Shown here in pieces: positions 9,460-18,437 of a DNA stretch of 64,000 nt. The stretch lies in contig OX578140.1 of assembly GCA_951213105.1 (NCBI GenBank), positions 34,277,403 to 34,341,402 on the forward strand, written 5' to 3'. The DNA comes from Amaurobius ferox (Eukaryota > Arthropoda > Arachnida > Araneae > Amaurobiidae). The first letter of the stretch is position 1. Each line of letters opens with the position of its first letter. The notes beneath the pieces were generated by a model. The model was not told the origin of the DNA and did no database searches. It saw nothing but the letters and a program-made list of their open reading frames with translations. The position numbers were made by a program, and so were the translations under genes.

Positions 9460-9821
9460 GAGCCAACGGCTCTGCTGTGCTGAAAACACCGGTTCCCGTT
9501 AGATCACCGAAGTTAAGCAGCATCGGATGCGGTTAGTACTTGGGTGGGTGATCACCTGGGAACACAGTGTGCTGTTGGCAAAATAAGTCGACGTGGTGAT
9601 TGAACGGTCAAGGCAAGCGTTGCCTAGTGATCGCTCGGTTGCGAGATTATGGGTTCGAGTCCCACTTCAGGCATAGATGTTTGTGTTGTTGGGCGCAATG
9701 TGTTACCACCCCCCACTGGTGCGCTGGGGCAACGTCATATGACGGCTAAGAGGTTCACGGTTTTGACCGATGTATAGGCGAAGATGAAAGAGTCAATGCC
9801 TGGCCATTGGAAAAAAAAAAT
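9460..9821 (+). mobile_element. Composite 5S-tRNA SINE with poly(A) tail
   Basis: A 5S rRNA-like head (9462-9579) is followed by a tRNA-like segment (about 9615-9673, A box TTGCCTAGTGATCGC, B box GGGTTCGAGTCCC), a unique body, and an A10 tail at 9811-9820. Imperfect 11-bp target repeats flank it (ATATGGATTTA at 9449-9459 and ATATGAATTTA at 9822-9832). The paralogous stretch at 35215-35245 has the matching uninterrupted text, which serves as an empty site. SINEs with a 5S head are the SINE3 class, and some join 5S and tRNA parts as here. It would be transcribed by RNA polymerase III from the internal 5S promoter. Confidence 0.85.
9462..9579 (+). rRNA. 5S rRNA-like SINE head (pseudogene)
   Basis: 118 bases with GCCAAC at the 5' end and the pairing GTTGGC at the 3' end. 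Internal-promoter elements are recognisable (AAGTTAAGCAGCATCGG, GGTTAGTACTTGGGTGGGTG), and so is the CACCTGGGAACAC line. This is close to animal 5S rRNA, but it continues into a SINE body and poly(A), so it is not a normal 5S gene. Confidence 0.85.
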
Positions 9822-9999
9822 ATATGAATTTAAATGGAAACTCTATCACTATGGCTCATTTTTCTCAGGCTTACTCATCAACAAAAAGTATTAAGAAACT
9901 AAATTATCAGCATTTTATGAAAATTCTTTCTTATATCATAATATTTTTTGATTTGAATAATAAATAAATAAATATAAAAACATCTATCTATATATATAA

Positions 10000-10140
10000 A
10001 GAAGAAAAGTATGTATGTATGATCCAATGGATCTGATTGGCCAAAGAGTGGCTGTGGTTAGGCAATGCGTTAAATAAGTAGAAACGGTTCTGATTGGCCA
10101 AAGAGTGTGGCCGTGCTTAAGCAATGCGTGAATAAGTATG
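10000..10140 (+). repeat. Two tandem ~61-bp units with ATTGG boxes
   Basis: Two adjacent copies share TCTGATTGGCCAAAGAGTG, then AGGCAATGCGT or AAGCAATGCGT, and end AATAAGTA. Each has the inverted CCAAT core ATTGGCCAA. They lie right after a (GTAT)n start resembling the family A/C head, so they may be part of an unclassified repeat. Confidence 0.7.
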
Positions 10141-12600
10141 TCCGTTTATGGTAAGGTTATCATTTAAAATTTCAAAAACTCAATTTCAATCAAATCTTAT
10201 CTATGTTTAAATTATTAAGATTACCAAGCATTGCGGTCAAACATAACAAATTAGGATAATGCTATTTAATGTGATAAACACTAGGAAACATTGCAAATGT
10301 TAAGTGTAATTTTAGTTTACTTTTCAAACTGTACATATTTTCCTTTTAAATTGTACGTGTTTCAAACAGAACATATTAACTGCACATCAATTGTGGATAC
10401 CTAAAAATCACATTCCGAGACGCTGCCAGCCAGTGCCACCCATAGCTGCGAAAGGCGTGCCGTATACAGGAAGAAACTATGATATATATAATGCAATTAT
10501 TTTTTTCTTATGCAATGAATTTACTTCTTTCACGGTGAAAAAACAATGTATAAGATTCACGGCCCTATATTTTCGGGTGTAATTTTTTATCAGAGTTTTG
10601 TATCGTAAATCCCGATCAACGCAGAGTAATCGCTGCTAGTATGTAAATAAACAGTAAAAGTTGCCACAGAATAATATAAAGTTATTATTGTCAATAAATA
10701 TATCAAGGACTTTGTGAAATTAAAAAAATGTTGAGCACGTGACATATTATAAATCATGAAGAACTCAGTGTTAGATATGAATGGCATTTAATAAAATAAA
10801 TTAGCACCATGTAACATTATAAAAATTAGTTGCTATGGTGAAATTCTAAGGATTATAAATTAAATGAACTTGGAAATGAAAATTTTAATCGTGCAACCTA
10901 GAACAAAATTACAGCCAGAATTGAATATCAAAAATGAAATGGGAAATAGCATTTTAAATGTAATAAGGCTATTAATAAAATAATTGGGAAAATTTACAAA
11001 ACATTATGTTCAGATAAAAATTTTCAATATTTTAATATATTTAAGAATATATAAGTTAAATAACTTAGGAAAATGAGTTAAAATAGAAAAATTAGAGCAT
11101 ATAATGGCACTGATATTCAATAGCCTTACTAAGTATAGAATGCAGGTAGAGCATAATATTATAAAAATTTCACTGTGTAATGTCTGGCCAGTACATTTCG
11201 TCGTTATATCTAATGTGTTTATCTGATTTGAATTACGTTCTGCTTTGGCGCTATCATAGTCTCTTAGTCCATCTATCTATATATATATGTTGGTGCAACA
11301 TTGAGATATCAAGCAGCGCTATAAGCAGATATAGAGATATAATAATCTTTTGCCTCTGATATTGAACGAAGTTATTTTTATATAAATGATATCGTTATAA
11401 TGATATTATTGGTCTATCTTAAGATTATGCAAAAATAAAAATATATATCCGATTTGGCTAAATCTAGTGCTACTTAAATAGATTCCGTCGCAAAAAATTA
11501 TACTTTTGTTCTGTCGGGTTATAAATAAAATAAAATGTATATAGCCATTATAACAGAATTAGTCCATTATGAAATCCGTTTTAAACGGCTCGTAGGGACA
11601 ACGTTCTGCGGTAGATGGCGCTACATCGGTTGAATACAAAAAAATGAAATTTTACATGCATATAATACGTGAATACTTCATCAAAAATTTATATATAAGT
11701 TAAATCATAAAAATCATAGAAAAATGACTTCAGATGATAAATTCGTGATAAAGTGAAACGTTATTCTTTAATGAATTTTCATGTTTTTATATGAAGAAAT
11801 GTATTATTCCAAATCATTTTTCAATGCCTTTTCAATTTTTAATCATGGATATACACTTCATAAAATAGATATGCAATATTTCAATTTGTTGTGTATCTGC
11901 TAAGTTCTTTTATTTCTTACAGAAAGTTTTTTTTTCTATGTGAAGTACATTAAGAGTGGCAGAGCAAAATGTGTATTTCTCCTATTGAAATGTATATAAT
12001 TATTTTTAGCTTTAGGACATGAGTATAGATTATGTATGACCCACACCCCCTCCCAGGGATGCAAAATATATAATAATACTTTAATAATTGATCTCTTTCA
12101 CGTATGTCTATTGTAAAAGTACTTTCAATATAACTGCGATTGCCTAATTTAAGTGATAATAGGCTGGTCATTTATGTTAGTTAAAATTTTATATTTAGAC
12201 TACATTAATAAAAATTGTGCTCTATTTTTTTTTATTTTATTCAATATCTATATTTTAGCACATAAAAAGTTACACCCCCCCCCCCCTTCCTTTCAGACCC
12301 ATAAGCATCTTTCAAAGTATGTACTTGTGTATTTTTTATTAGTAACATAACCATGATAAGTATTTTATGACTCTACAATATTAAAAACTTTAGATCACAG
12401 CCCTTTGTATATTGATCATCTGCCTAGGATGTAGCCCAGAAATGAGAGTGGTGAAAACAAGTTTTACTATATTTTTTTATAAAATAAAAAGTGTCATTCA
12501 AATAGCAAAATTGAATTGCATTAGAAATCTGTGTGTATAAAAGCATCTAGAAGTTGTATTTGACTACACTATTGTTACATAAAAAAAAAGAAAAATGTGT
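10141..12600. other. AT-rich spacer, nothing recognised
   Basis: About 2.4 kb without a recognisable gene. A TCTATCTATATATATAT start resembling the family A/C head is at 11270-11288, but no homologous body follows. A C-run lies near 12277. The short ORFs show no domain. Confidence 0.4.
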
Positions 12601-12604
12601 GTGA

Positions 12605-13385
12605 CTTATTCCGCCCGTACTAGCCGTAGGCTAGATCAGGTCCAAGAGCCCAAAAGTTACAATGAAATAAAAACCAACAAAGGGTTTTTATAGATATCGT
12701 CCTTAGCAAGCCCCAGACAGCTCAAAAGATGGTCAGGGGAGGCGTCTGCGGAATAACAATTAGAACAAGAAGAATAAGATTTTTGCCCCTGATTAAAAGC
12801 AAGACACTTTAAGTGTCAACTGGCAAATCTACTAATGGTGGTCTGCGTCCTTCTGTCACACTTAACGGTAAGGGCACCACCAGGGGATTTCCTGTCATAC
12901 CAGGTGTGTACTGGAGGGGTCATCCATAGTTTCTCGTTTGAAATTTTCCTTTTTGAGTAGATTTCAAGGTAAGACAAAGTGTCACATGAAGAAGAAGGAA
13001 GAGAGCCTCCCTCCTTGGCCAGAATATTAGCAGTCTCATAAATGAGTCCTATATGAGACGGCACTCATTGTAAGTGAACTTCATGCAGTTGAGAAAGATC
13101 TTTGAGGATCTCAAGTATCGAAAGTGAAGTTTCATCTCCAATAATTGTCCAGTTACTCAGCTGATGGATGGCACTGCGGCTATCAGTCAGGATCCAAATA
13201 TCACAATAACAGGCATCAGATTTAATAGATTTTAGTCAATCCTCGATGGCAATAAGCTCAGATCTAAAGACTGAGCAGAAATCTGGATTCCTAATCCTGA
13301 AATGATTTGTGAAAGTAGAAAAAAACCCACTGCCGCAGGCATTAAATTCATCTTTGCTACCATCTGCATAAACTAAAGAAAAATA
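12605..13385 (-). pseudogene. LINE RNase H domain and C-terminus (Jockey-like)
   Basis: On the minus strand, LVYADGSKDEFNACGSGFF (about 13380-13325) gives the first RNase H aspartate. FRSELIAIEDWL (about 13270) supplies the Glu, LTDSRSAIHQL (about 13185) the second Asp, and VPSHIGL...ETANILAKEG (about 13068-13020) the His/Asn region. Then come LTVKCDRRTQTTISRFASGHLK (shown split: RRTQTTISRFASGHLK) and a CSNCYSADASPDHLLSCLGL finger, the standard tail of arthropod Jockey-like ORF2 proteins. The Trp expected before VPSHIGL is a TGA stop near 13068, and small frameshifts follow 12816. RT and endonuclease are missing, so it is a 5'-truncated dead copy. Confidence 0.8.
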
Positions 13386-13645
13386 ATCTAAATAAACTAT
13401 CTAAAGAAAAATAAATCCTTTATATGGAAAATCTATAATTTTTGACAATTTTTTTCAATAAAATGAAACAAATTCATAATAACATAAAATACACATACCT
13501 TAATTTTCCCTTGATACACACAATCTTGATTTCAATATAAAATATATATATAAGAACATCCAATGATAAAGTCAAATCAGCAATAAAATATATATACATA
13601 AACATTCAAATAAATAAACATTCGACGCAAGGGGCGCCCTCACGC
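13386..13645. other. AT-rich spacer
   Basis: Only short A/T-rich text with weak internal repeats (AAATAAATCC, ATATATACATAAACATTC). No feature recognised. Confidence 0.4.
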
Positions 13646-13655
13646 GGTACAATGT

Positions 13656-13717
13656 CGAAAGCCCAGGCCGCCCGACTCATCCGAAGATATAGAGCAGCAG
13701 ATTAGGAGACCGGACTA
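13656..13717 (-). mobile_element. 62-bp truncated SINE with target duplication
   Basis: The insert begins CGAAAGCCCAGGCCGCCCGA, a diverged reverse complement of the SINE 3' core (TCGGACGGTCTGGGTCTT). It is flanked by exact 10-bp direct repeats GGTACAATGT (13646-13655 and 13718-13727). It lies directly before a larger inverted SINE copy. Confidence 0.75.
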
Positions 13718-13727
13718 GGTACAATGT

Positions 13728-13985
13728 TTTTGTTGAGGCCCAGATCGTTCGACCTACCAGAAAGGTGTACGATAACCATTTGGCCGGGCGGGAAGTGCCA
13801 CCCAATTTAGACCGGAACCCAGTGGGGGGAGGATAGGGACCGTACCCTCCTTCTCCTACCACCAACCTCTCGGAAGGACTTACGGACCCACATGTTTAAC
13901 GTGATCGTACTCCGTGGCAGTTGTGGCAGCGTGCAAATCCAGTGCGCAAACCATCGGGCTACCGCGCCCGAACGGCCCGAAAGGC
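13728..13985 (-). mobile_element. 5S-SINE body, 5'-truncated, inverted (SINE copy 1)
   Basis: This is the reverse complement of the body and 3' end of the SINE at 14115-14389, including the GGGTACGGTCCCTATCC-like segment, the CACTGGGTTCCGGTCTAAAT line and the CATGTGGGTCCG B-box region. The 5S head is missing. Together with copy 2 it makes a large inverted repeat with arms of about 260 bases. Confidence 0.8.
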
Positions 13986-13999
13986 CCCGCGCTCAAACG

Positions 14000-14117
14000 G
14001 CCAACGGCCCTAACGTGCTGATAACAGCGGTTCTCGTTAGATTACCAAAGTCATGCAGCATCGGGCGCGGTTAGTACTTGGGTGGGTGACCACCTGGGAA
14101 CACCGCGTGCTGTTTGC
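14000..14117 (+). rRNA. 5S rRNA-like SINE head (copy 2)
   Basis: A full-length 5S-like sequence with a few substitutions (GATAACAGCGG for GAAAACACCGG, CAAAGTCATGCAGC for CGAAGTTAAGCAGC). The CATGCAGC change is shared with copy 3, so it belongs to the SINE lineage and not to the cellular 5S genes. Confidence 0.85.
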
Positions 14118-14389
14118 ACATTTCGGGCGCGGTAGCCCCGTGGTTTGCGCGCTGGAATTGCACGCTGCCATAATTGCCACCGTGCTCATGCGGAGTACTA
14201 TCACGTTAAACATGTGGGTCCGAAAGTCCGTCCGAGAGGTTGGTGGTAGGGGAAGGAGGGTACGGTCCCTGTGGATGCCTCCCCACTGGGTTCCGGTCTA
14301 AATTGGGTGGCACTTACCGGCCGTCCAAACAGTTACCTTACACCTTTCCAGTAGGTCGGACGGTCTGAGTCTCCAACAAACAACAAACG
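14000..14389 (+). mobile_element. 5S-headed SINE (SINE copy 2)
   Basis: The 5S-like head spans 14000-14117 (GCCAACGGCCCTAACGTGCT...GGTGACCACCTGGGAACACC). Next is a tRNA-like part (TAGCCCCGTGGTTTGCGCGC as A box, GGGTCCGAAAGTCC as degenerate B box), a body with CCCCACTGGGTTCCGGTCT, and the 3' core TCGGACGGTCTGAGTCTCC ending in a CAACAAACAACAA tail. The tail is a CAA repeat, unlike the poly(A) of the SINE at 9460, so at least two 5S-SINE families exist. The ORFs at 13892-14301 are incidental to the GC-rich SINEs. Confidence 0.85.
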
Positions 14390-14467
14390 TAAAGCGACTA
14401 TTTTGCACTGAGACGAGCTGTCATGCACTGCAGATATACCGAAATAATGACTTTGAAGTATAAGCAA

Positions 14468-14850
14468 GAGCCAATGGCCCTACCGTGCTGAAAACACCGG
14501 TTCTCGTTAGATCACCGAAGTCATGCAGCATCGGTCGCGGTTAGCACTTGGGTGGGTGACCACCTGAGAACACCGCGGCTGCTGGCGCAATTCGGGTACG
14601 GTTACCCGATGATTTGCGAGCTGGAATTGCACAGCCACAACTACCGCCGTGCCATGCGCAGTACGATCACGTTAAACATGTGGGTCCGAAAGTCCTTCCG
14701 AGAGGTTGGTTGTAGGTGAAGGAGGGTACGGTTCCTGTGGACGCCTCCCCCACTGGGTTCCGGCTTAAATTGGGTGGCACTTCCCGCCCGTCCAAACGGT
14801 TACCTTACACCTGTCTGGTAGGTCGGACGGTCTGGGTCTCAACAACAACA
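14468..14850 (+). mobile_element. 5S-headed SINE (SINE copy 3)
   Basis: Same family and orientation as copy 2, about 90 bases downstream. The 5S-like head spans 14470-14586. The body has CATGTGGGTCCGAAAGTCC, then CCCCCACTGGGTTCCGG, and the tail is TCGGACGGTCTGGGTCTCAA plus (CAA)n. The right flank (AAAGTGGTTTTAGGACG) is the start of family D, compare AAAGCGGTTTTAGAACG at 58425, so the SINE sits at or inside a family D copy. Confidence 0.85.
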
Positions 14851-14862
14851 AAAGTAAAGTGG

Positions 14863-15345
14863 TTTTAGGACGTGTGCAACACTAAATACAAATTAAAAAT
14901 CACGATTTTGGCATTTGCAAAAAAGATGGATGCCATATATTTTTTTTGAAGTGGGGCACTTGACCTTTTCATATAATACGGGTGCAATTATTAATTTAAT
15001 TTTTTTTAAGCTACCGAACATATTTTGCTGAAATTTTTGGTATATATTGTATGGGATAATTTGAATATTTCCTAAAACTTTCGAAGCAATTTTTGAACTT
15101 TAAATTCCTTAAAAAAATAATTGAAACATTAAGTCCCATAGGTTTCAATGTATTTAAATTTTTCAACCCGGGTTCAATCCAAAACTGATTGGGTGATATT
15201 ATTCATATACATTCTCGTACGTCCCACTAACCGTCTCAAAAACATACTAAATTTTATTTTGATAAAGTCATTTTTATGGCCGTTATCGTGCGAACGGACA
15301 GATAAAGAGACAAAATGAATGAACAAAGTCATAAACACTTTTCAA
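14863..15345 (+). repeat. Family D repeat, copy 1
   Basis: Matches 58425-58960 on the same strand and 59280-59576 inverted. Landmarks are AAATCACGATTTTGGCAT, CCTAAAACTTTCGAAGCAAT, CCCGGGTTCAATCCAAAACT, GATTGGGTGATATTATTC, CCCACTAACCGTCTCAAAA, and the end AACGGACAGATAAAGAGA. It ends in the text GAACAAAGTCATAAACACTT shared with 58960. No coding capacity is visible. The decayed gypsy element starts just after it. Confidence 0.85.
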
Positions 15346-15372
15346 CCATGCGTGAATATTTTGCGTGGATAA

Positions 15373-15749
15373 TGTATGACGAAGATCCTCCAGCGATTTG
15401 TATAAAGACGCTGATCAAGCGATTACCATATAACTTTCTTGCTCTCCAGAGAGACTCCAGATTTGCATATGCTGCATGCACAGCACTTCTACCCTGGTTC
15501 TTATAAGCGAGCCTCAGAACTTTATCACCATCATTCGGACATTCGTATTTCGGATGCTGCACGCGTTATAATGTAGCTCTATTGTAATAATGTTCTTGTA
15601 TATAATCTACGTAATGTTCCTGTATATAATCTATGTAATGTTCTTGTATATAATCTATGTAATGTCCTTGTAAATAAATCTATGTTTCATGCTTGCCGGA
15701 TACTCTTCAACATTGCAACTTCGCCTTATGTATGACCCTAAGCCATAGA
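15373..15749 (+). repeat. 5' LTR of the decayed gypsy element
   Basis: Shares with 17545-17905 the lines GATTTGTATAAAGACGCTGA, AGCACTTCTACCCTGG, TTTATCACCATCATTCGG, and TAAATCTATGTTT. Inside it (about 15585-15680) is a ~24-bp minisatellite, TAATGTTCTTGTATATAATC repeated about four times; the other LTR has a different, contracted version. The ORFs across it (15315-15506, 15329-15562) are incidental. Confidence 0.75.
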
Positions 15750-15999
15750 CTGGTGACCCTGAGATCTGATGGTTCCTACTTTACTAAAACGTAATGTCTC
15801 CAATCCAACTTACCGGAGACGTGGTAGATCTAACTTTCTTGAGGCTCCAATTCACCGGAAACTAGATGCTTCAATTTATGTGAGTATCTATTTCAATTTA
15901 TGTGAGTATCTATTTCAATTTAAGTGACGTCTGAAAAGGTACGTTTTCGGTAGTTCCTAACGAAACTATGACTACAAGTGAGTCTATCGAAAGTCGTTT

Positions 16000-16759
16000 G
16001 ACACCAGCCAGCGATGCTGAAAGCGCTTCAGATCCAAAAGAAGATTTTTAGTTCTGCAGAACTCACAAGAGTTGCTTTCAAAGCACCTCAGTTCTGGAAA
16101 ACCCAGATTTGTGGTATTTGCACCTGAACTCTCAATTACTGTTTTACGGAATCGTAAATGAAAAAACAAAATTCCATTGCATAATTGCAGCTCTAGATTG
16201 TGATATCTTGACTCATGCCACAGATATAATTCGCACACCTCCCGAAAATGAACCTTATTCTGTGTTGATAAATAGGATTATTACGCACTTTGCAGATTTT
16301 GAAGTCGCAAAACATCGCAACCTTTATCAGGAATTGCAGTTAGGAGATTGGAAACCAAGTCATTCACTTCGCGAAATGCAAGATCGGTCCTGGACAAAAA
16401 TGCACGAAGACGTACTTCGCATGCTGTTTTTTCAAGGACTACCAGTTCATGTACAACAAGTCTTATCAATTAGTTCAGAATCGCTACAGAAAATTTCTGA
16501 AATGGCGGATGATGTATGCGGTGTTTCCACATTACTCTCAATATCAGAAGTGGCAGATAATAGTCATATTTTGCGCTTCGAAGCTCAAGTTGCAAACCTG
16601 ATGGAAACCGTAGAGCAATTAAAAAAAATTGCAAACTACTGTTCGATCCAAACTACGAACTCTATATCGATCGCAATCCAGAAATGTCGATATGTATTGG
16701 TATCACTCAAAATGTCAAGGACAAGCTCGCAAGTATGCAAAGCCATGCAAGTTTTTTAA
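16000..16759 (+). pseudogene. gag relic of the gypsy element
   Basis: The open frame from 16109 gives a Gag-like protein. Residues 1-60 include WYLHLNSQL and EKTKFHCIIAALDCDIL, matching the W-x-x-x-x-E/NSQF and TKF-x-x-V/I-AAL lines common in arthropod gypsy Gag. LQLGDWKPSHSLREMQ and LRMLFFQGLPVHVQQVL follow, equivalent to the QLGDRKPSQLLRRM and FLQRLP..VQ.IL signatures. The true start lies upstream, around 15968 (ATGACTACAAGTGAGTC), in a broken frame. The capsid/assembly region is recognisable. A frameshift near 16629-16700 leads to the zinc region YWYHSKCQGQARKYAKPCKF. The copy is dead. Confidence 0.8.
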
Positions 16760-16789
16760 CCGAAAACTAGCTGAATCAATCATTTCGGC

Positions 16790-17150
16790 GACGATGCATA
16801 GAAGCCTTGAGAATAAACAGTCTCTTATTCCTATAAGACAAGCTATCTCATATACAATTTCTAGTCGACAGCGGCGCAATGATATCGGTTTTTCGAAGCA
16901 ACACACATACTGCTATAGTAAAAAAAGATTTCCCCGTTTTAAGCAGCAAACGAATCAAATTAAAAACGTTTGGATCAAAACTGATTTTAAAATTTGGATT
17001 ACAATGAAAATTCATTTGGAATGTCGTAATTGCCGATGTTTTCCGAGCAATTTTAGGTGCAGACTTCCTAGCAAAATTCGGATTACTGGTCGGAATGAAA
17101 AATCAAAGACTAATCAACAGCTGTATAAACACCCGCATCAAAAGAAGTAG
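16790..17150 (+). pseudogene. Retropepsin (protease) relic of the gypsy element
   Basis: In a frame different from the longest ORF, the translation reads QFLVDSGAMISVF (about 16857-16895), with the catalytic D-S-G triad of retropepsins. The second conserved part is ILGADFLAKFGLLVG (about 17050-17095). Stops at about 16837 and 17002 break it. This is the aspartic protease that would cut the Gag-Pol precursor. Confidence 0.8.
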
Positions 17151-17269
17151 GACGCAGATATCCTTACTTGTACAGTGAGTAAGATTCACCCTATACTCGG
17201 TTGCTATGTGAATTTCCAAGTTTAGCGCAAACCATTTCTCTGCAAGCTGCAAAACACAATACAACTCAC

Positions 17270-17485
17270 TGTATTTAAACTGGAGGACCTCCAGTTCATG
17301 CAAAAGGAACCACAACGAACTTCCCAAGTTAACACATAATTTTGTACTTCGTATGACGACCGTCGCAGACCTCATACGATGGACCTTTCCTAGTGCGTGC
17401 ACGCACATACATTACCCAGTGAATATTCGAGGACGAAAAAGCAACATCTGCATTGATCAAGTTTGAAACCCGCATTTCTACTAAA
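17270..17485 (+). pseudogene. Start of reverse transcriptase, truncated
   Basis: Frames here give text such as ELPKLTHNFVLRMTT, ACTHILPSEYSRTKK, then DEKATSALIKFETRISTKTL. These resemble the H-x-I-T/A...ARP-R/L-P-x-E segment that opens gypsy RT domains. It is shredded by stops, and no YxDD box follows before the 3' LTR. Confidence 0.45.
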
Positions 17486-17544
17486 ACACTTACAGGATTC
17501 AAAAGAGACATCCACACAGATATCTGACCAATCAACTTCCATCA

Positions 17545-17905
17545 CGAAGCTCCTCCAACGATTTGTATAAAGACGCTGATCAAGTGATTAGCATAAAACT
17601 TTCTTGCTGTCCAGAGAGACTCTAGATTTGCATATGTCGCATGCACAGCACTTCTACCCTGGCTGTTATAAACGAGAATCCGAACTTTATCACCATCATT
17701 CGGAGATTCGTATTTCGGATGCTACCTGTAAGCGAATTATGATGTAGCTCTATTTTAATAATGTTCCTGAACATTATCTACGTAATGTTTTTGTAAATAC
17801 AGATAGTATGTTCTTGTAAATAAATCTATGTTTTATGCTTGACGCTGTAATGAATACTCTTCAAAATCGCACATTCGCCTTATGTGTAGCCCTATGCTAT
17901 AAATG
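17545..17905 (+). repeat. 3' LTR of the decayed gypsy element
   Basis: Homologous to 15373-15749, with many substitutions and a shortened internal 24-bp repeat block. The upstream edge has no clear polypurine tract, suggesting deletion near the junction. Confidence 0.75.
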
Positions 17906-17929
17906 TTATGTTACATAAAACAACTACAA

Positions 17930-18338
17930 TAAAGTTCAAGAAGTTTATTCGTTGTTATGAATCTCATTTGCTTCGTTTACAACATGTAGCCTATGGTAAA
18001 TGTATGGCGAATATTATAAAACTCCAATAAAGTCACATAAAGCTCTAATAAATTTCAGAAAGTTATTTGCTATTTTTAATTCCATCTGTTTTGTTGAACA
18101 CATATAATATGGATCTATGGTAACTTTTCTGGGGTAAATCATAAGACTTTAATAAAGTAACAAAACTCCAATAAAGTTTATTCGTTGTTTTCAATCTCAT
18201 TTGCTTCGTTTACGACATATAATATGGGCCTATGGTTACTGCACGGAGAATACAATATAATTCAAATAAAGTAGCATAAATTTTCAATAAAGTTCAGTTT
18301 TTTGATTATTTTGAATATCATCTGTTTCGTTTATCACG
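17930..18338 (+). repeat. ~116-bp minisatellite, about 3.5 units
   Basis: Units start near 17946, 18064, 18178 and 18293. They share TTTATTCGTTGTTTTCAATC-like starts, CATTTGCTTCGTTTACGAC, CATATAATATGGG.CTATGG, and ends such as AACTCCAATAAAGT. Each unit carries several AATAAA words. The array lies between the gypsy 3' LTR and the Tc1-like fragment. Confidence 0.85.
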
Positions 18339-18339
18339 T

Positions 18340-18437
18340 ACACTCTTTTGCATAAAAGAAAAAAAAGCTAAGCACCCCTAAAAAAATAGCCCGATCATCT
18401 GGAAATTTCTCATGCAAATTCTTTTATACCAAGTATG
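18340..18437 (+). mobile_element. Tc1-like element, left end (part 1 of a split copy)
   Basis: ACACTCTTTTGCATAAAAG, then AGCACCCCTAAAAAAATAGC, matches the left end of the Tc1-like element at 42249 (CTCTTTTGCAATAAAAACG, AGCCCCCCTAGAAAATAATC). It is interrupted at 18438 by a solo LTR. Confidence 0.85.

Larger units (their letters stand above)
8928..9985 (+). repeat. Family A/C repeat, 5' portion, interrupted by SINEs
   Basis: Starts with TCTATCTATATATAT and a (GTAT)n microsatellite (8947-8971), then ATCACGGGAGAACGGCTGAA and CCGAATTTGATGAAATTTGG. The same order occurs at 34422 onward and, inverted, at 63140 downward. A second half-unit starts near 9170. After a SINE at 9460-9821 the homology resumes (compare 9822-9970 with 35240-35460) and stops at about 9985, where another TATCTATATATATAAA start occurs. 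The 3' part seen in the full-length copies is missing. Confidence 0.8.
15373..17905 (+). mobile_element. Decayed Ty3/gypsy retrotransposon with deleted pol
   Basis: Direct LTR-like repeats at about 15373-15749 and 17545-17905 surround a PBS-like TGGTGACCCTGAGATCTG (15750-15767), a gag region, a zinc-binding region, a retropepsin and the very start of an RT. The rest of pol is deleted: RT-like text near 17310-17480 runs straight into the second LTR. Several frameshifts and stops break the frame, and the LTRs have diverged far more than those of the element at 3347-7128, so this insertion is old. I could not define a target duplication. Confidence 0.8.

Noticed and set aside
9462..9579. A functional 5S rRNA gene
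   Set aside because: It continues into a tRNA-like body and poly(A) tail, is flanked by target duplications, and has no T-run terminator after the 5S end.
12273..12287. C homopolymer, with similar G or C runs near 8847, 19326 and 52569
   Set aside because: Too short and simple to call a feature, though they are possible sequencing-error hot spots.
15315..15562. Overlapping ORFs on both strands
   Set aside because: They lie in the LTR of the decayed gypsy element and change frame in the other LTR.
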